NCBI GenBank assembly: GCA_937927235.1
Contig: CALBCM010000037.1
Location: 123,738 to 187,737 of the forward strand
Source of the DNA: an uncultured Johnsonella sp.
GTDB taxonomy: Bacteria; Bacillota; Clostridia; Lachnospirales; Lachnospiraceae
Length of the DNA stretch: 64,000 bases
Direction: 5' to 3'
The notes beneath the pieces were generated by a model, which made no database searches, was not told the origin of the DNA, and was given only the letters and a program-made list of their open reading frames with translations. Positions 8,287-17,117 of the stretch are shown here, piece by piece. A program made the translations under genes and the position numbers. Positions within the stretch are counted from its first letter, which is position 1, and each line of letters opens with the position of its first letter.

Positions 8287-10708
8287 AAAATTAATTATAT
8301 GCTTAAGCCTCATACTAGGATTTATATTTATAGCTGCGATAACCTATGCAAGGGATTTGCAGGAGGTTGATATAGAGGTAAGCTATGGCTATGACAATAC
8401 TGCAAGAACCGGGAGATACCTGCCGGTTCATCTTGTATACACAGTAAAATCAGGAAAATTTAAAGGAAAAGCTGCGATTAAAACCAAGGCTTCAGACGGC
8501 AAAATCTATGAATATACCTATCCTCTGGATTTTGAAAAAAGCCGTGAGCAGACCTGCTACATACCTATAGGCTACGGGATTGACAGAATCTTTGTCAATC
8601 TCTACGACAGCGATTCTAAGCTGCTCAAAGAAAAGGAAGTCGAGCTTGATACCTCTCCTGCTTCTGATAATCTCTTAATAGGCATTTTAAGCGATACGCC
8701 TGAAGCCCTAAGCTATTTTGACAGTGTATTTATCAATTATGGAGTTATTTCCACTAAATCGGTAGTTATTGATAAAAACGATTTTCCTGAAGATTCGGTG
8801 GGATTATCTCAGCTTGATATCATAGTTATAAGTAATTTTAAAATCAGGGATTTAAATGAAGCTCAGTCTATGGCACTGATGGACTGGGTGGAAAAAGGCG
8901 GAATAATGCTGCTGGGCACCGGAGAAAGAGTGGATGATACACTGGGAAGATATGCTCCCGAGCTTCTGGATGATATGTATGAAGCTCCCGAGCTGAAAGA
9001 GATAGACCTTGGTGAGCAGCTTGGAATAGACGAGCCCGGAAGCAGTGTTGAGAGCATCAGCTGTGTCAATTTTCAGCTTCATGGAGGCAGCATACTTATA
9101 CAGGGGGATGATGCTCCGCTGCTAAGCTCGGTAAATAAGGAAAACGGAGTAATAGCTGTAGCAGCCTATGATTTTGCAGATGAGGCTGTATTGGATTATG
9201 CCTCTAAGCATATCTCGTATATAAGCACTGTATTATCAAAAATACTTGGAAATACAAGGCTGGAGTCGCTTGGAAACGGACTCTACGTACAGGATTACGG
9301 CTTATATTCAGATATTCAGTCAATAATAAATACTGAAAGAGCTGATAAAATTCCTAATATTTCCATACTCGCTTTTTTGATAATCCTTTATATAATAATA
9401 ATAGGTCCCGGAATATTTTTATTTTTAAAGCAGAGAGGGCTTAACTCTCTTTATATAAAAATAGTCGGTATTATAGCTGTATGCTTTACAGTGATAATCT
9501 ATCAAATTGGTGCAAGAACCAGATTTCAAGAGGCTTTTTATAATTATGCTAGTATACTTGATGTTGATGAAGATAATATTTCAGAGCAAACCTATGTTAA
9601 TTTTAGAAATCCTTACAATCAAACCTATAATATGGATATATCAAAACAGTATTCGGTACGTCCGGTATCAGGCGAAAGCTTAAATTTTAGAAAACAGATA
9701 TTTAATAAAACTGACAGTGTTGATGTAGGGCTTGGGTTTTACAAGGATAAGACGGAAATAAATGTATACGCTCCGGGGGCTTTTGTCTCTCAGTTTTTTA
9801 AGCTTGAGAGAAATTATGAAAATAAGGAATCTATAGGCTTTTCAGGTGAGATCAGCCTGTTTAAGGATGAGCTTAAGGGATATATTACAAATAATTATCA
9901 AGAAAAAATAAACAGTGTGGCAATTATTCTTTATGGCAAGCTGGTGCTGCTGGGAGATATGGAGGCGAACCAGACTATAGACCTTGACGGTCTTAAGGTG
10001 TATAATATACCGCTGACAAATCTTAAAGCTGTATCAAAGGCTATCACGGGAATTGAGAAGCTTGCTTCTGAAAATATAAGCACCTATGAATCGGAAGCTT
10101 TTTATATGGAAGCACTTGGAAAAGCGGAGCTTGCCACCTTTTATATGTCCTTCCATCAATCAGGCTATTCGGCAGATGCAAGAATTATAGGCTTTACCGA
10201 AAATAAACCAGACAATAATATAGTTTTAAACAAGGAAATAAAAAACCTGGGAATCTCACTTTTGGTAAGTCAGTTAAATACGGACAATAAAAAAGGAGAC
10301 TTAATCTATCGCTCGGCACTGATGAAGAATCCTACGCTGCTTGGAGGTGTATTCTTTGCAAATATTAATGCTTTCTACCCTGTAGAGCCTTTGGTGCTTG
10401 AATATCAGATAGGAGATGATATAGAAATAGATGAGCTGAATTTTGAAACTATTTCATCTGAATTTTTGAGTAATGATAAGGACATAGAAATTTTTGAAGG
10501 AGAGATGTATTTCTTTAATTATTTTAAAGGAAGCTATGATAAAAAAGAGATTAGAAATTACAGCATAGACGAGCTTAAAGAATATCTTTCACCGCCTAAA
10601 ACCATAAGAATCAGATATGTATATAAGGAAAATAATTCGGCTTTGGTGGTATCCCTGCCTATGATTTCTGTTACAGGCTCTGATAATGAGCCTCAGAGTG
10701 AAAGGTAA
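8273..10708 (+). CDS. Large membrane protein of an ABC-exporter operon, function unknown
   Basis: This 811-residue protein is not assigned to a named family. An N-terminal signal or anchor (residues 1-23) is followed by a beta-rich extracellular region. A segment at about 120-330 (DIIVISNF through WVEKGGIMLLGTGE) looks like a class I glutamine-amidotransferase-like or ThuA-type fold without an evident catalytic Cys-His pair. Two close transmembrane helices lie at about 362-382 and 394-412, and a soluble half of roughly 400 residues follows. GGAGAAGGA precedes the ATG. Its position between a kinase gene and an ABC ATPase gene suggests an accessory or sensory partner of the exporter. Confidence 0.75.
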   Translation: MPGIKKLIICLSLILGFIFIAAITYARDLQEVDIEVSYGYDNTARTGRYLPVHLVYTVKSGKFKGKAAIKTKASDGKIYEYTYPLDFEKSREQTCYIPIGYGIDRIFVNLYDSDSKLLKEKEVELDTSPASDNLLIGILSDTPEALSYFDSVFINYGVISTKSVVIDKNDFPEDSVGLSQLDIIVISNFKIRDLNEAQSMALMDWVEKGGIMLLGTGERVDDTLGRYAPELLDDMYEAPELKEIDLGEQLGIDEPGSSVESISCVNFQLHGGSILIQGDDAPLLSSVNKENGVIAVAAYDFADEAVLDYASKHISYISTVLSKILGNTRLESLGNGLYVQDYGLYSDIQSIINTERADKIPNISILAFLIILYIIIIGPGIFLFLKQRGLNSLYIKIVGIIAVCFTVIIYQIGARTRFQEAFYNYASILDVDEDNISEQTYVNFRNPYNQTYNMDISKQYSVRPVSGESLNFRKQIFNKTDSVDVGLGFYKDKTEINVYAPGAFVSQFFKLERNYENKESIGFSGEISLFKDELKGYITNNYQEKINSVAIILYGKLVLLGDMEANQTIDLDGLKVYNIPLTNLKAVSKAITGIEKLASENISTYESEAFYMEALGKAELATFYMSFHQSGYSADARIIGFTENKPDNNIVLNKEIKNLGISLLVSQLNTDNKKGDLIYRSALMKNPTLLGGVFFANINAFYPVEPLVLEYQIGDDIEIDELNFETISSEFLSNDKDIEIFEGEMYFFNYFKGSYDKKEIRNYSIDELKEYLSPPKTIRIRYVYKENNSALVVSLPMISVTGSDNEPQSER

Positions 10709-10724
10709 ACTGAAAGGAGGCTAA

Positions 10725-11675
10725 ATGCTTAAAGTAGAAGGCTTAAAAAAGAAATATGGCAAGCATGCCGCTCTTAGCGGACTGGATATGAATGTTAAAA
10801 AAGGGGCAGTATATGGGCTTGTGGGTCCAAACGGTGCCGGTAAAACTACTGCAATAAGGCTGATTACCGGATTAAGCTCTGTTGATGAAGGAAAGATTAT
10901 AATAAATGGAATAGATGCAAGGAAAAATTCTTTAAAGGTCAAAGAAACTATAGGCTATGTACCTGATAACTGCGGCTCCTACTTTAATATGAGTGTAAGT
11001 GAATATATGGAATTTTTTGCTGCCGGCTTTGGAATAACAGGAGTAAGGGCTGCCGAAAAAAATTTTAAATTATTGGAGCAGGTAGGACTTGAGGATAAGG
11101 CAGACTTTTTAGCAGATACACTTTCCAGAGGTATGCAGCAGAGATTATCACTTGCCAGAGCACTTATACATAATCCGGAATTTATTATAATGGACGAGCC
11201 TACAAGCGGGCTTGACCCCAGAAACAGCTTTGAATTTAAAAGACTTGTTAAGGAATTGAAAGAAAGCGGCAAGACTGTATTGATAAGCTCTCATTTATTA
11301 TCGGAATTATCGGAGATATGTACAGATATTGCAGTCATTGAAAATGGGAAAATGGTGGCTGAAGGAGGTCTTGCGCAGATACTTGGAAGAATAGAGCATT
11401 CAAATCCTATAAAAATAGTGGTGCTGGGAGCGATAAGCTCTGCAATGGCTGTGTTTAAGGAAAATTCAGGAGTTAAAACTGTATCGAGAAACGACAATAC
11501 CTTTATGATTAAATTTGAGGGAGGCAAGCTTGAAGAAGCCAGACTTTTATACGAGCTTATAGAGATGGAGGTTCCTGTATGCGAATTTGTCAGGGAAACC
11601 GGAAGCCTTGAATCCTTTTTTATACAGATAACAAATCATGATGAAGAAAGGGTGCTTATTGAGAATGATTATTAA
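10725..11675 (+). CDS. ABC exporter ATP-binding protein (ABC-2 type)
   Basis: A 316-residue ATPase with Walker A GPNGAGKTT, Q-loop region YVPDNCG, signature LSRGMQQRLSLARAL, Walker B FIIMDEPTSGLDP and switch histidine ISSHLLSEL. The roughly 80-residue extension after the core is usual in ABC-2 exporter ATPases of the drug, bacteriocin or Nos type. AAAGGAGG precedes the start. It pairs with the permease gene that overlaps its 3' end. The substrate is unknown; the VanRS-like regulators upstream hint at a cell-envelope-active compound or envelope component (inference). Confidence 0.92.
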   Translation: MLKVEGLKKKYGKHAALSGLDMNVKKGAVYGLVGPNGAGKTTAIRLITGLSSVDEGKIIINGIDARKNSLKVKETIGYVPDNCGSYFNMSVSEYMEFFAAGFGITGVRAAEKNFKLLEQVGLEDKADFLADTLSRGMQQRLSLARALIHNPEFIIMDEPTSGLDPRNSFEFKRLVKELKESGKTVLISSHLLSELSEICTDIAVIENGKMVAEGGLAQILGRIEHSNPIKIVVLGAISSAMAVFKENSGVKTVSRNDNTFMIKFEGGKLEEARLLYELIEMEVPVCEFVRETGSLESFFIQITNHDEERVLIENDY

Positions 11676-12597
11676 TCCTATATATGTTTATGAAAAAAAA
11701 GCTATGATTAGAAGTGTCAAATTTTCCATAGTGATAAGCTTGTTTAATGCTCTGCTTGCTTTTATAGTGCTGGCTTCAATGAGTGCGGTAATCCAGGATG
11801 TTAAAAATACGGCAAGAGTTCAGTACCTTTCTTTTCTTATAATTTTCAGGCTAGTGGCACTTGTAGAATTTTTAACGGTACTATTTATCATACCGGCTTT
11901 TACCGCAGGAGCCATCAGCTCTGAAAGAGAGAGAAAAACTCTTGATTTGCTTTATACTACACGCATAAGACCTTTTGATATAGTATTTGGAAAATTTACT
12001 GTGGCAATTTTTACTGTCTGCACCCTGGTGGTTTCCAGCCTGCCGGTACTGGCACTTGTTTTTGTATATGGAGGCATCACTGCCGGCGGAGTTCTAAGAC
12101 TTTTCACATCCTATCTGATTGTAGTATACTATGCAGGAAGCATAGGACTTTTTGCTTCTTCATTTAGTAAAAATACTGCTATGGCAGTAGTAATAGCTTA
12201 TTCGGTGCTTATTGCCTTTATACTCGGTACTCTGCCTCACAGATTATTCTTCGGAGGATTGCCGGCAGACAATCAAAATCAGGCAGCCGTTTCTGTAGTT
12301 GCCAGCGAGCTTATGGCTACCTATTCAAATCAGAGCGATGTATCCGGCGTTATGAGCTTGATTTATTCCATCAACCCTGTTACTGCCTTTTATATTAATA
12401 TTAATTCAGTGATAGGAAATAAGGAAAGCGTTAATTTACTGTTTGATTTAATTGGCGGAGACGATACCGGTTTTATAAGAAAAAACTGGTTCGGCATAAG
12501 TATGGGCTTTCAGTTTGTAACTGCAACCGTTTTAACCGCCCTGTCAGTCTGCAATATCACTCCTGCCCGCAGCTTCGGACTTTTTAAGGAGAATTAG
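11659..12597 (+). CDS. ABC-2 type exporter permease
   Basis: About 312 residues with six hydrophobic segments. The cytoplasmic loop ISSERERKTLDLLYTTRI followed by VFGKFTV is the classic ABC-2 permease signature after the second helix. The start is uncertain: GAAAGGG at 11646-11652 best serves the TTG at 11659, while the ATG at 11665 (MIINPIYVYEKK) matches the usual N terminus, and an ATG at 11638 is also in frame. It overlaps the ATPase gene, so the pair is translationally coupled. Confidence 0.88.
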   Translation: MRMIINPIYVYEKKAMIRSVKFSIVISLFNALLAFIVLASMSAVIQDVKNTARVQYLSFLIIFRLVALVEFLTVLFIIPAFTAGAISSERERKTLDLLYTTRIRPFDIVFGKFTVAIFTVCTLVVSSLPVLALVFVYGGITAGGVLRLFTSYLIVVYYAGSIGLFASSFSKNTAMAVVIAYSVLIAFILGTLPHRLFFGGLPADNQNQAAVSVVASELMATYSNQSDVSGVMSLIYSINPVTAFYININSVIGNKESVNLLFDLIGGDDTGFIRKNWFGISMGFQFVTATVLTALSVCNITPARSFGLFKEN

Positions 12598-12673
12598 CTT
12601 TGGTAACTGAAGCGGTCAGCAAGGTGAATTGTGCATATTTGTTTTAGTAGAATACAGTATAAGGAGAACTTGT

Positions 12674-13765
12674 ATGGAGGCACTTTCATATAAATGTCCG
12701 AATTGCGGAGGGGATTTGAAATTTAATCCGCAAGGTCGAGGATATAAATGTGATTATTGCTCGTCAGAATATTCACAGGAGGAGCTTAATCAGATATTTG
12801 CCGATAATGAATCGGCAGCTTTAAGAGAAGCTGCACAGAATGAGTCTGTTGAAGATGTGAACACCTCTGACGAGGAAGTCGGCAGGCAGCAGGCACTGTT
12901 ATACAGTTGCCCCAGCTGCGGAGCTCAAATAGTTACCGATTTTACTACGGCGGCTACCTTTTGCTATTACTGTCACTCTCCGGTGGTGCTTTCAGGCAGA
13001 CTTGACGGAGCTGATACCCCTGATTATGTAATACCCTTTGAGATTGACAAGGCAGGAGCCGAGGCGGCGTTTGCTGCGTGGATAAAGAAAAAAAGATATG
13101 TACCGAGGAGCTTTTATTCAAAAGACCAAATAGATAAGCTGAGCGGAGTGTATTTTCCGTATTTGCTTTACAGCTGTAAGGTGCATGCCAGTTTGGATGC
13201 CGCAGCGGAAAAGCACAGCAGAAACAGAATTGGAAATACGGAATATCAGCATATTGACAGCTACCATATTAAAAAGGAAGGTGATATGGATTTGAATAAT
13301 ATCGCCAGAAATGCTTTGAGAAAAGCTAATAAGGCTCTGGTAGAGGCTGTGCTGCCCTATGATTTTAATCAGGGCAGGCAGTTTAAGCTGTCTTACCTTT
13401 CAGGCTTTATGGCAGAGAGAAAGGATATGCAGACCGCTGATTTTTCAGAGAATATAAAAGCGGAGGTTAGTACCTATGCTATGAGCCGGCTGGTAGATTA
13501 TCTGGCAGATTATTCAAACATTACTGTTTATAACAAAGAGGTGGCTGTAACAAGCGGAAATTGGCAGTATGCTCTGCTGCCGGTCTGGACTTTGACTTAT
13601 AAGGACGATAAAAATAATAAGGTATATTATTTTTCATTAAACGGTCAGAATGGCAAGGTTGTGGGTGAGCTTCCTGTTGATTATTCAAAGCTCATGCTTA
13701 CCTTTGCTTTAATAGCTCTACCTCTTATAATCCTTATGCTTTTGGCTTCATACTTTGTTTTATAG
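12674..13765 (+). CDS. Zinc-ribbon protein with C-terminal membrane anchor
   Basis: This 363-residue protein has two N-terminal zinc ribbons: CPNCGG with CDYC, and CPSCG with CYYC, both in TFIIB-like spacing. A long soluble region of unknown fold follows, then one transmembrane helix at the very C terminus (LMLTFALIALPLIILMLLAS). AAGGAG before the ATG at 12674 sets the start; an upstream in-frame ATG at 12629 lacks a site. Such proteins recur beside TPM-domain genes in Clostridia, as here, and may be a membrane quality-control pair (inference). No catalytic motif is seen. Confidence 0.85.
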   Translation: MEALSYKCPNCGGDLKFNPQGRGYKCDYCSSEYSQEELNQIFADNESAALREAAQNESVEDVNTSDEEVGRQQALLYSCPSCGAQIVTDFTTAATFCYYCHSPVVLSGRLDGADTPDYVIPFEIDKAGAEAAFAAWIKKKRYVPRSFYSKDQIDKLSGVYFPYLLYSCKVHASLDAAAEKHSRNRIGNTEYQHIDSYHIKKEGDMDLNNIARNALRKANKALVEAVLPYDFNQGRQFKLSYLSGFMAERKDMQTADFSENIKAEVSTYAMSRLVDYLADYSNITVYNKEVAVTSGNWQYALLPVWTLTYKDDKNNKVYYFSLNGQNGKVVGELPVDYSKLMLTFALIALPLIILMLLASYFVL

Positions 13766-13775
13766 GGGGGGCTTT

Positions 13776-14648
13776 ATGAAAACTAAAATTAAATTTATTA
13801 TTATGCTGTTGTTTTCCGTAATATTTATTTCAGGCATGAAATACGAAAATGCAGTGTATGCAAAGGATTTCGACACTTATGTATACGATAAGGCGGGAGT
13901 TTTAAGCAGTGAGGAAGAAGAACAGCTGAATATGGAGCTAAAGGAAGCCAGAGAAAAGACAGGTATGGATTTTGTCGTGGTTACAACTAATAATACCGGA
14001 GGCAGGTCTGCTGAAAGCTATGCGGATGATTTTTATGATGAGGGAGGCTTCGGAAGTTCAAAAGACCGCAGCGGTATGCTGCTTTTAATGGATTTTGATA
14101 ATAGGCAGCTGCACATATCGACTGCAGGCTCCATGATAAGAATCCTGGATGATAAAAGGATTGAAAGCCTGCTTGATGATGGAATTAAATTTATGAAGAT
14201 GGGACAGTATTATTCCTGCGCTTCAGTACTCATTGTTGAAATACTGCATTATGTAAAGCTGGGCGTGAGAGAGGGACAGTATAATTATGACAGGGAAACC
14301 GGCAAAATAAGCTATTATAAGTCGCCTAAGAAAATAACCTTCTATGAGCTTTTACTATCTTTGGCAGTACCGCTGATAATAGCAGGAATATATATTAAGG
14401 GAGTGAGGGATGATTATGCTATGAAAAAAGCAAAAAAGAAGCTGCCCGCTTATCTGCTTTCATATAGAGCGGGAGCTGCCTATAATTTAATAAACGATAC
14501 GGATGAGTTTTTAGGCAGGCGTACTATAACCAGGCATATCAGCTCAGACAATCATCATCCGGGAGGCTCGCACGGCGGAGGCTTCAGTTCAACCACACAT
14601 ACCGGCAGCAGCGGAACTGCACACGGCGGAGGCGGCAGAGGATTTTAA
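13776..14648 (+). CDS. TPM-domain membrane protein (YgcG/Psb32 type)
   Basis: A 290-residue protein with signal peptide (residues 1-25), an extracellular TPM domain (VYDKAGVLSSEEEEQLNMEL onward, including LLLMDFDNRQLHISTAG), one transmembrane helix near residue 200 and a Gly/His/Ser-rich tail (GGSHGGGF, HGGGGRGF). TPM domains elsewhere act as acid phosphatase-like or photosystem-assembly factors, but a bacterial role is poorly defined. GGGGGG ten bases before the ATG at 13776 serves as ribosome site. The gene follows the zinc-ribbon gene after 10 bases and is probably co-transcribed with it. Confidence 0.88.
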   Translation: MKTKIKFIIMLLFSVIFISGMKYENAVYAKDFDTYVYDKAGVLSSEEEEQLNMELKEAREKTGMDFVVVTTNNTGGRSAESYADDFYDEGGFGSSKDRSGMLLLMDFDNRQLHISTAGSMIRILDDKRIESLLDDGIKFMKMGQYYSCASVLIVEILHYVKLGVREGQYNYDRETGKISYYKSPKKITFYELLLSLAVPLIIAGIYIKGVRDDYAMKKAKKKLPAYLLSYRAGAAYNLINDTDEFLGRRTITRHISSDNHHPGGSHGGGFSSTTHTGSSGTAHGGGGRGF

Positions 14649-14696
14649 ATACTCAGGCGGAGAATGTCAGCTTTAATATAATAAAAAGGAGAAGGA

Positions 14697-16199
14697 ATGG
14701 ATAAGCGTATAGATTTAAGGTATTCAAGTACCAGGGGAAAAGACAGAGGACTTACTGCTTCACAGGCAATATTGAAAGGTCTTGCCGATGATGGAGGACT
14801 TTTTATGCCCGAAAAAATCCCGGCATTTGATTTTAAGCTGAAGGACTTAACAAGCCGGGACTATAAAGACATAGCTTATAGGATAATGAGGCTTTATTTT
14901 ACTGATTACAGTGAGGAAGAATTAAAGGAATGTATTGAGAAGGCTTATGGCAGAAAATTTGATACTAATGAAATAGTGCCGGTTAAAAAGTTCTGCAAAG
15001 CTTATTATCTGGAGCTTTTTCACGGCGAAACTTTGGCATTTAAGGACATGGCGCTTTCGATTTTGCCGCATCTTATGATAGCTGCAGCTAAAAAAAATAA
15101 CATAAAGAATAAAATAGCAATACTGGCAGCCACCAGCGGAGATACCGGAAAAGCGGCGATGTCGGGCTTTGCGGATGTCGAGGGAACTCAGATAATAGTA
15201 TTTTATCCTAAAGGAGGGGTGAGTAAGATACAGGAGCTTCAGATGACTACTCAAAAAGGAGCTAATGTTGAAGTTCTGGCAGTACACGGCAATTTTGACG
15301 AGGCGCAGAGCGAGGTTAAAAAAATCTTTTCAGACCGGGAGCTGAAAATCCTTTTGTCAGAAAATAATATCAGACTTTCAAGTGCCAACTCTATAAATAT
15401 AGGCAGGCTGGTGCCGCAGATTGTATATTATGTGTATGCCTATGTAAGGCTTTTGGAAAGAGGGGAGCTGGCTGAGGGCGAAAAAGTAAATATTTGCGTG
15501 CCTACCGGAAACTTCGGCAATATTCTTGCCGCCTATTTTGCGAAGCTTATGGGACTTCCTGTAAATAAGCTTATATGTGCTTCAAATGAAAATAAAGTGC
15601 TTTTCGATTTTTTTAATACAGGAGCCTATGATATAAATCGTGATTTCATACTTACCAGCTCTCCCTCAATGGATATACTTATATCAAGCAATTTTGAAAG
15701 ACTGATATATCTGAGCAGCGGCTGTGATGCGGATAAAACGGCAAAGCTTATGTCGGAGCTTTATAATAAAGAAATTTATAAGGTGAGTGAGGAGATGAGG
15801 AGCTTTATGTCTGATTTTGAAGGCGGCTTTGCTGCTGAAGCAGAAAATATGCAGAATATTAGGAGAGTGTATGAAGACGGAGGATATTTGCTTGATACTC
15901 ATACTTCGGTAGCTTCCTGTGTTTATCAGAAGTATCTGAATAAATCCGGAGATAATACTAAAACTCTGATTGCCGCTACTGCAAGTCCTTACAAATTTGC
16001 AAGGAGTGTAATGGAAGCTATAGCTGATATAAAGGATAAGGATGAGTGGGAAATCATAGAGCTGCTGAGAAGCGCTTCAAAAACGGATATTCCTCGTGCC
16101 ATTCTTGAGCTGAGGGAAGCTCCGGTACTGCATAAGGGAGAATGCGATATTGAGCTGATGGAGAATATGGTTAAAAAACTTCTTGGAGTCAGGGATTAA
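14697..16199 (+). CDS. thrC: Threonine synthase
   Basis: A 500-residue PLP enzyme converting O-phosphohomoserine to threonine in the cytoplasm. YSSTRG and GLADDGGLFMPE open the fold-II threonine synthase N-terminal domain. HGETLAFKDMALSILP contains the PLP lysine (FKD), ATSGDTGKAAMSGF the phosphate loop, and VPTGNFGNILAAYFAK the glycine loop. The length fits the long (yeast/E. coli-like) class. AAAAGGAGAAGG precedes the ATG. The gene stands alone, not with hom or thrB. Confidence 0.96.
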   Translation: MDKRIDLRYSSTRGKDRGLTASQAILKGLADDGGLFMPEKIPAFDFKLKDLTSRDYKDIAYRIMRLYFTDYSEEELKECIEKAYGRKFDTNEIVPVKKFCKAYYLELFHGETLAFKDMALSILPHLMIAAAKKNNIKNKIAILAATSGDTGKAAMSGFADVEGTQIIVFYPKGGVSKIQELQMTTQKGANVEVLAVHGNFDEAQSEVKKIFSDRELKILLSENNIRLSSANSINIGRLVPQIVYYVYAYVRLLERGELAEGEKVNICVPTGNFGNILAAYFAKLMGLPVNKLICASNENKVLFDFFNTGAYDINRDFILTSSPSMDILISSNFERLIYLSSGCDADKTAKLMSELYNKEIYKVSEEMRSFMSDFEGGFAAEAENMQNIRRVYEDGGYLLDTHTSVASCVYQKYLNKSGDNTKTLIAATASPYKFARSVMEAIADIKDKDEWEIIELLRSASKTDIPRAILELREAPVLHKGECDIELMENMVKKLLGVRD

Positions 16200-16244
16200 A
16201 AATAGTATAATAAAGAAAATAATATTACAAAGGGGGAAAAAGCA

Positions 16245-17108
16245 ATGTTAGTTCCGGCAACAGAGATGTTAAAAAAGGCTAAGGCTGCTCATTATGCAGT
16301 AGGTCAGTTTAATATCAATAATTTAGAGTGGACAAAAGCAGTACTGCTGACAGCACAGGAGATGAATTCACCGGTGATACTTGGAGTATCGGAAGGTGCA
16401 GGCAAGTATATGGCAGGCTTTAAGACAGTAACCAATATGGTAAAGGGTATGCTTGAGGAGCTTAAAATTACCGTTCCTACAGCGCTCCATCTTGACCACG
16501 GCTCTTATGAAGGCTGCTATAAATGTATAGAAGCAGGCTTTTCATCAATAATGTTTGACGGCTCGCATCTGCCTATAGCTGAAAATATAGAAAAAACAAA
16601 GGAGCTTGTGGCGGCAGCTCATGCAAAGGGAGTTTCTATAGAGGCTGAAGTAGGCTCAATAGGAGGAGAAGAAGACGGAGTTGTAGGTATGGGAGAATGT
16701 GCCGACCCTGAGGAATGCAGAAAGATAGCAGAGCTTGGCATAGACTTCCTTGCGGCAGGCATAGGTAATATACATGGAAAGTATCCTGCAAATTGGCAGG
16801 GACTAAATTTTGAAGTGCTTGCACAGGTACAGGAAAAATCCTTCGGACTGCCGCTGGTGCTTCACGGAGGTACCGGAATTCCCGGAGAAATGGTGCAGAA
16901 GGCTATCTCTCTTGGAGTTGCAAAGGTAAATGTAAATACGGAATGCCAGCTCAGCTTTGCGGAGGCGACACGCAAGTATATAGAAGCAGGAAAAGATAGA
17001 GAGGGCAAGGGCTTTGACCCGAGAAAACTTTTAAAACCAGGTACTGATGCAATAATGCAGACAGTTCGTGAAAAAATAGAGCTTTTTGGCTCAGCAGGAA
17101 AGGCTTAG
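16245..17108 (+). CDS. fba: Class II fructose-1,6-bisphosphate aldolase
   Basis: A 287-residue zinc-dependent glycolytic aldolase. LHLDHGSY holds metal ligand and catalytic residues, EAEVGSIGGEEDG is the second conserved block, and the HGGTGIP and NVNTECQLSF segments bind phosphate and substrate. It is typical of the shorter Gram-positive class IIB enzyme. AAAGGGGG precedes the start. The stop is only 9 bases before the glutamine synthetase ATG, so the two may share a transcript. Confidence 0.96.
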   Translation: MLVPATEMLKKAKAAHYAVGQFNINNLEWTKAVLLTAQEMNSPVILGVSEGAGKYMAGFKTVTNMVKGMLEELKITVPTALHLDHGSYEGCYKCIEAGFSSIMFDGSHLPIAENIEKTKELVAAAHAKGVSIEAEVGSIGGEEDGVVGMGECADPEECRKIAELGIDFLAAGIGNIHGKYPANWQGLNFEVLAQVQEKSFGLPLVLHGGTGIPGEMVQKAISLGVAKVNVNTECQLSFAEATRKYIEAGKDREGKGFDPRKLLKPGTDAIMQTVREKIELFGSAGKA

Positions 17109-17117
17109 GACAAGATT

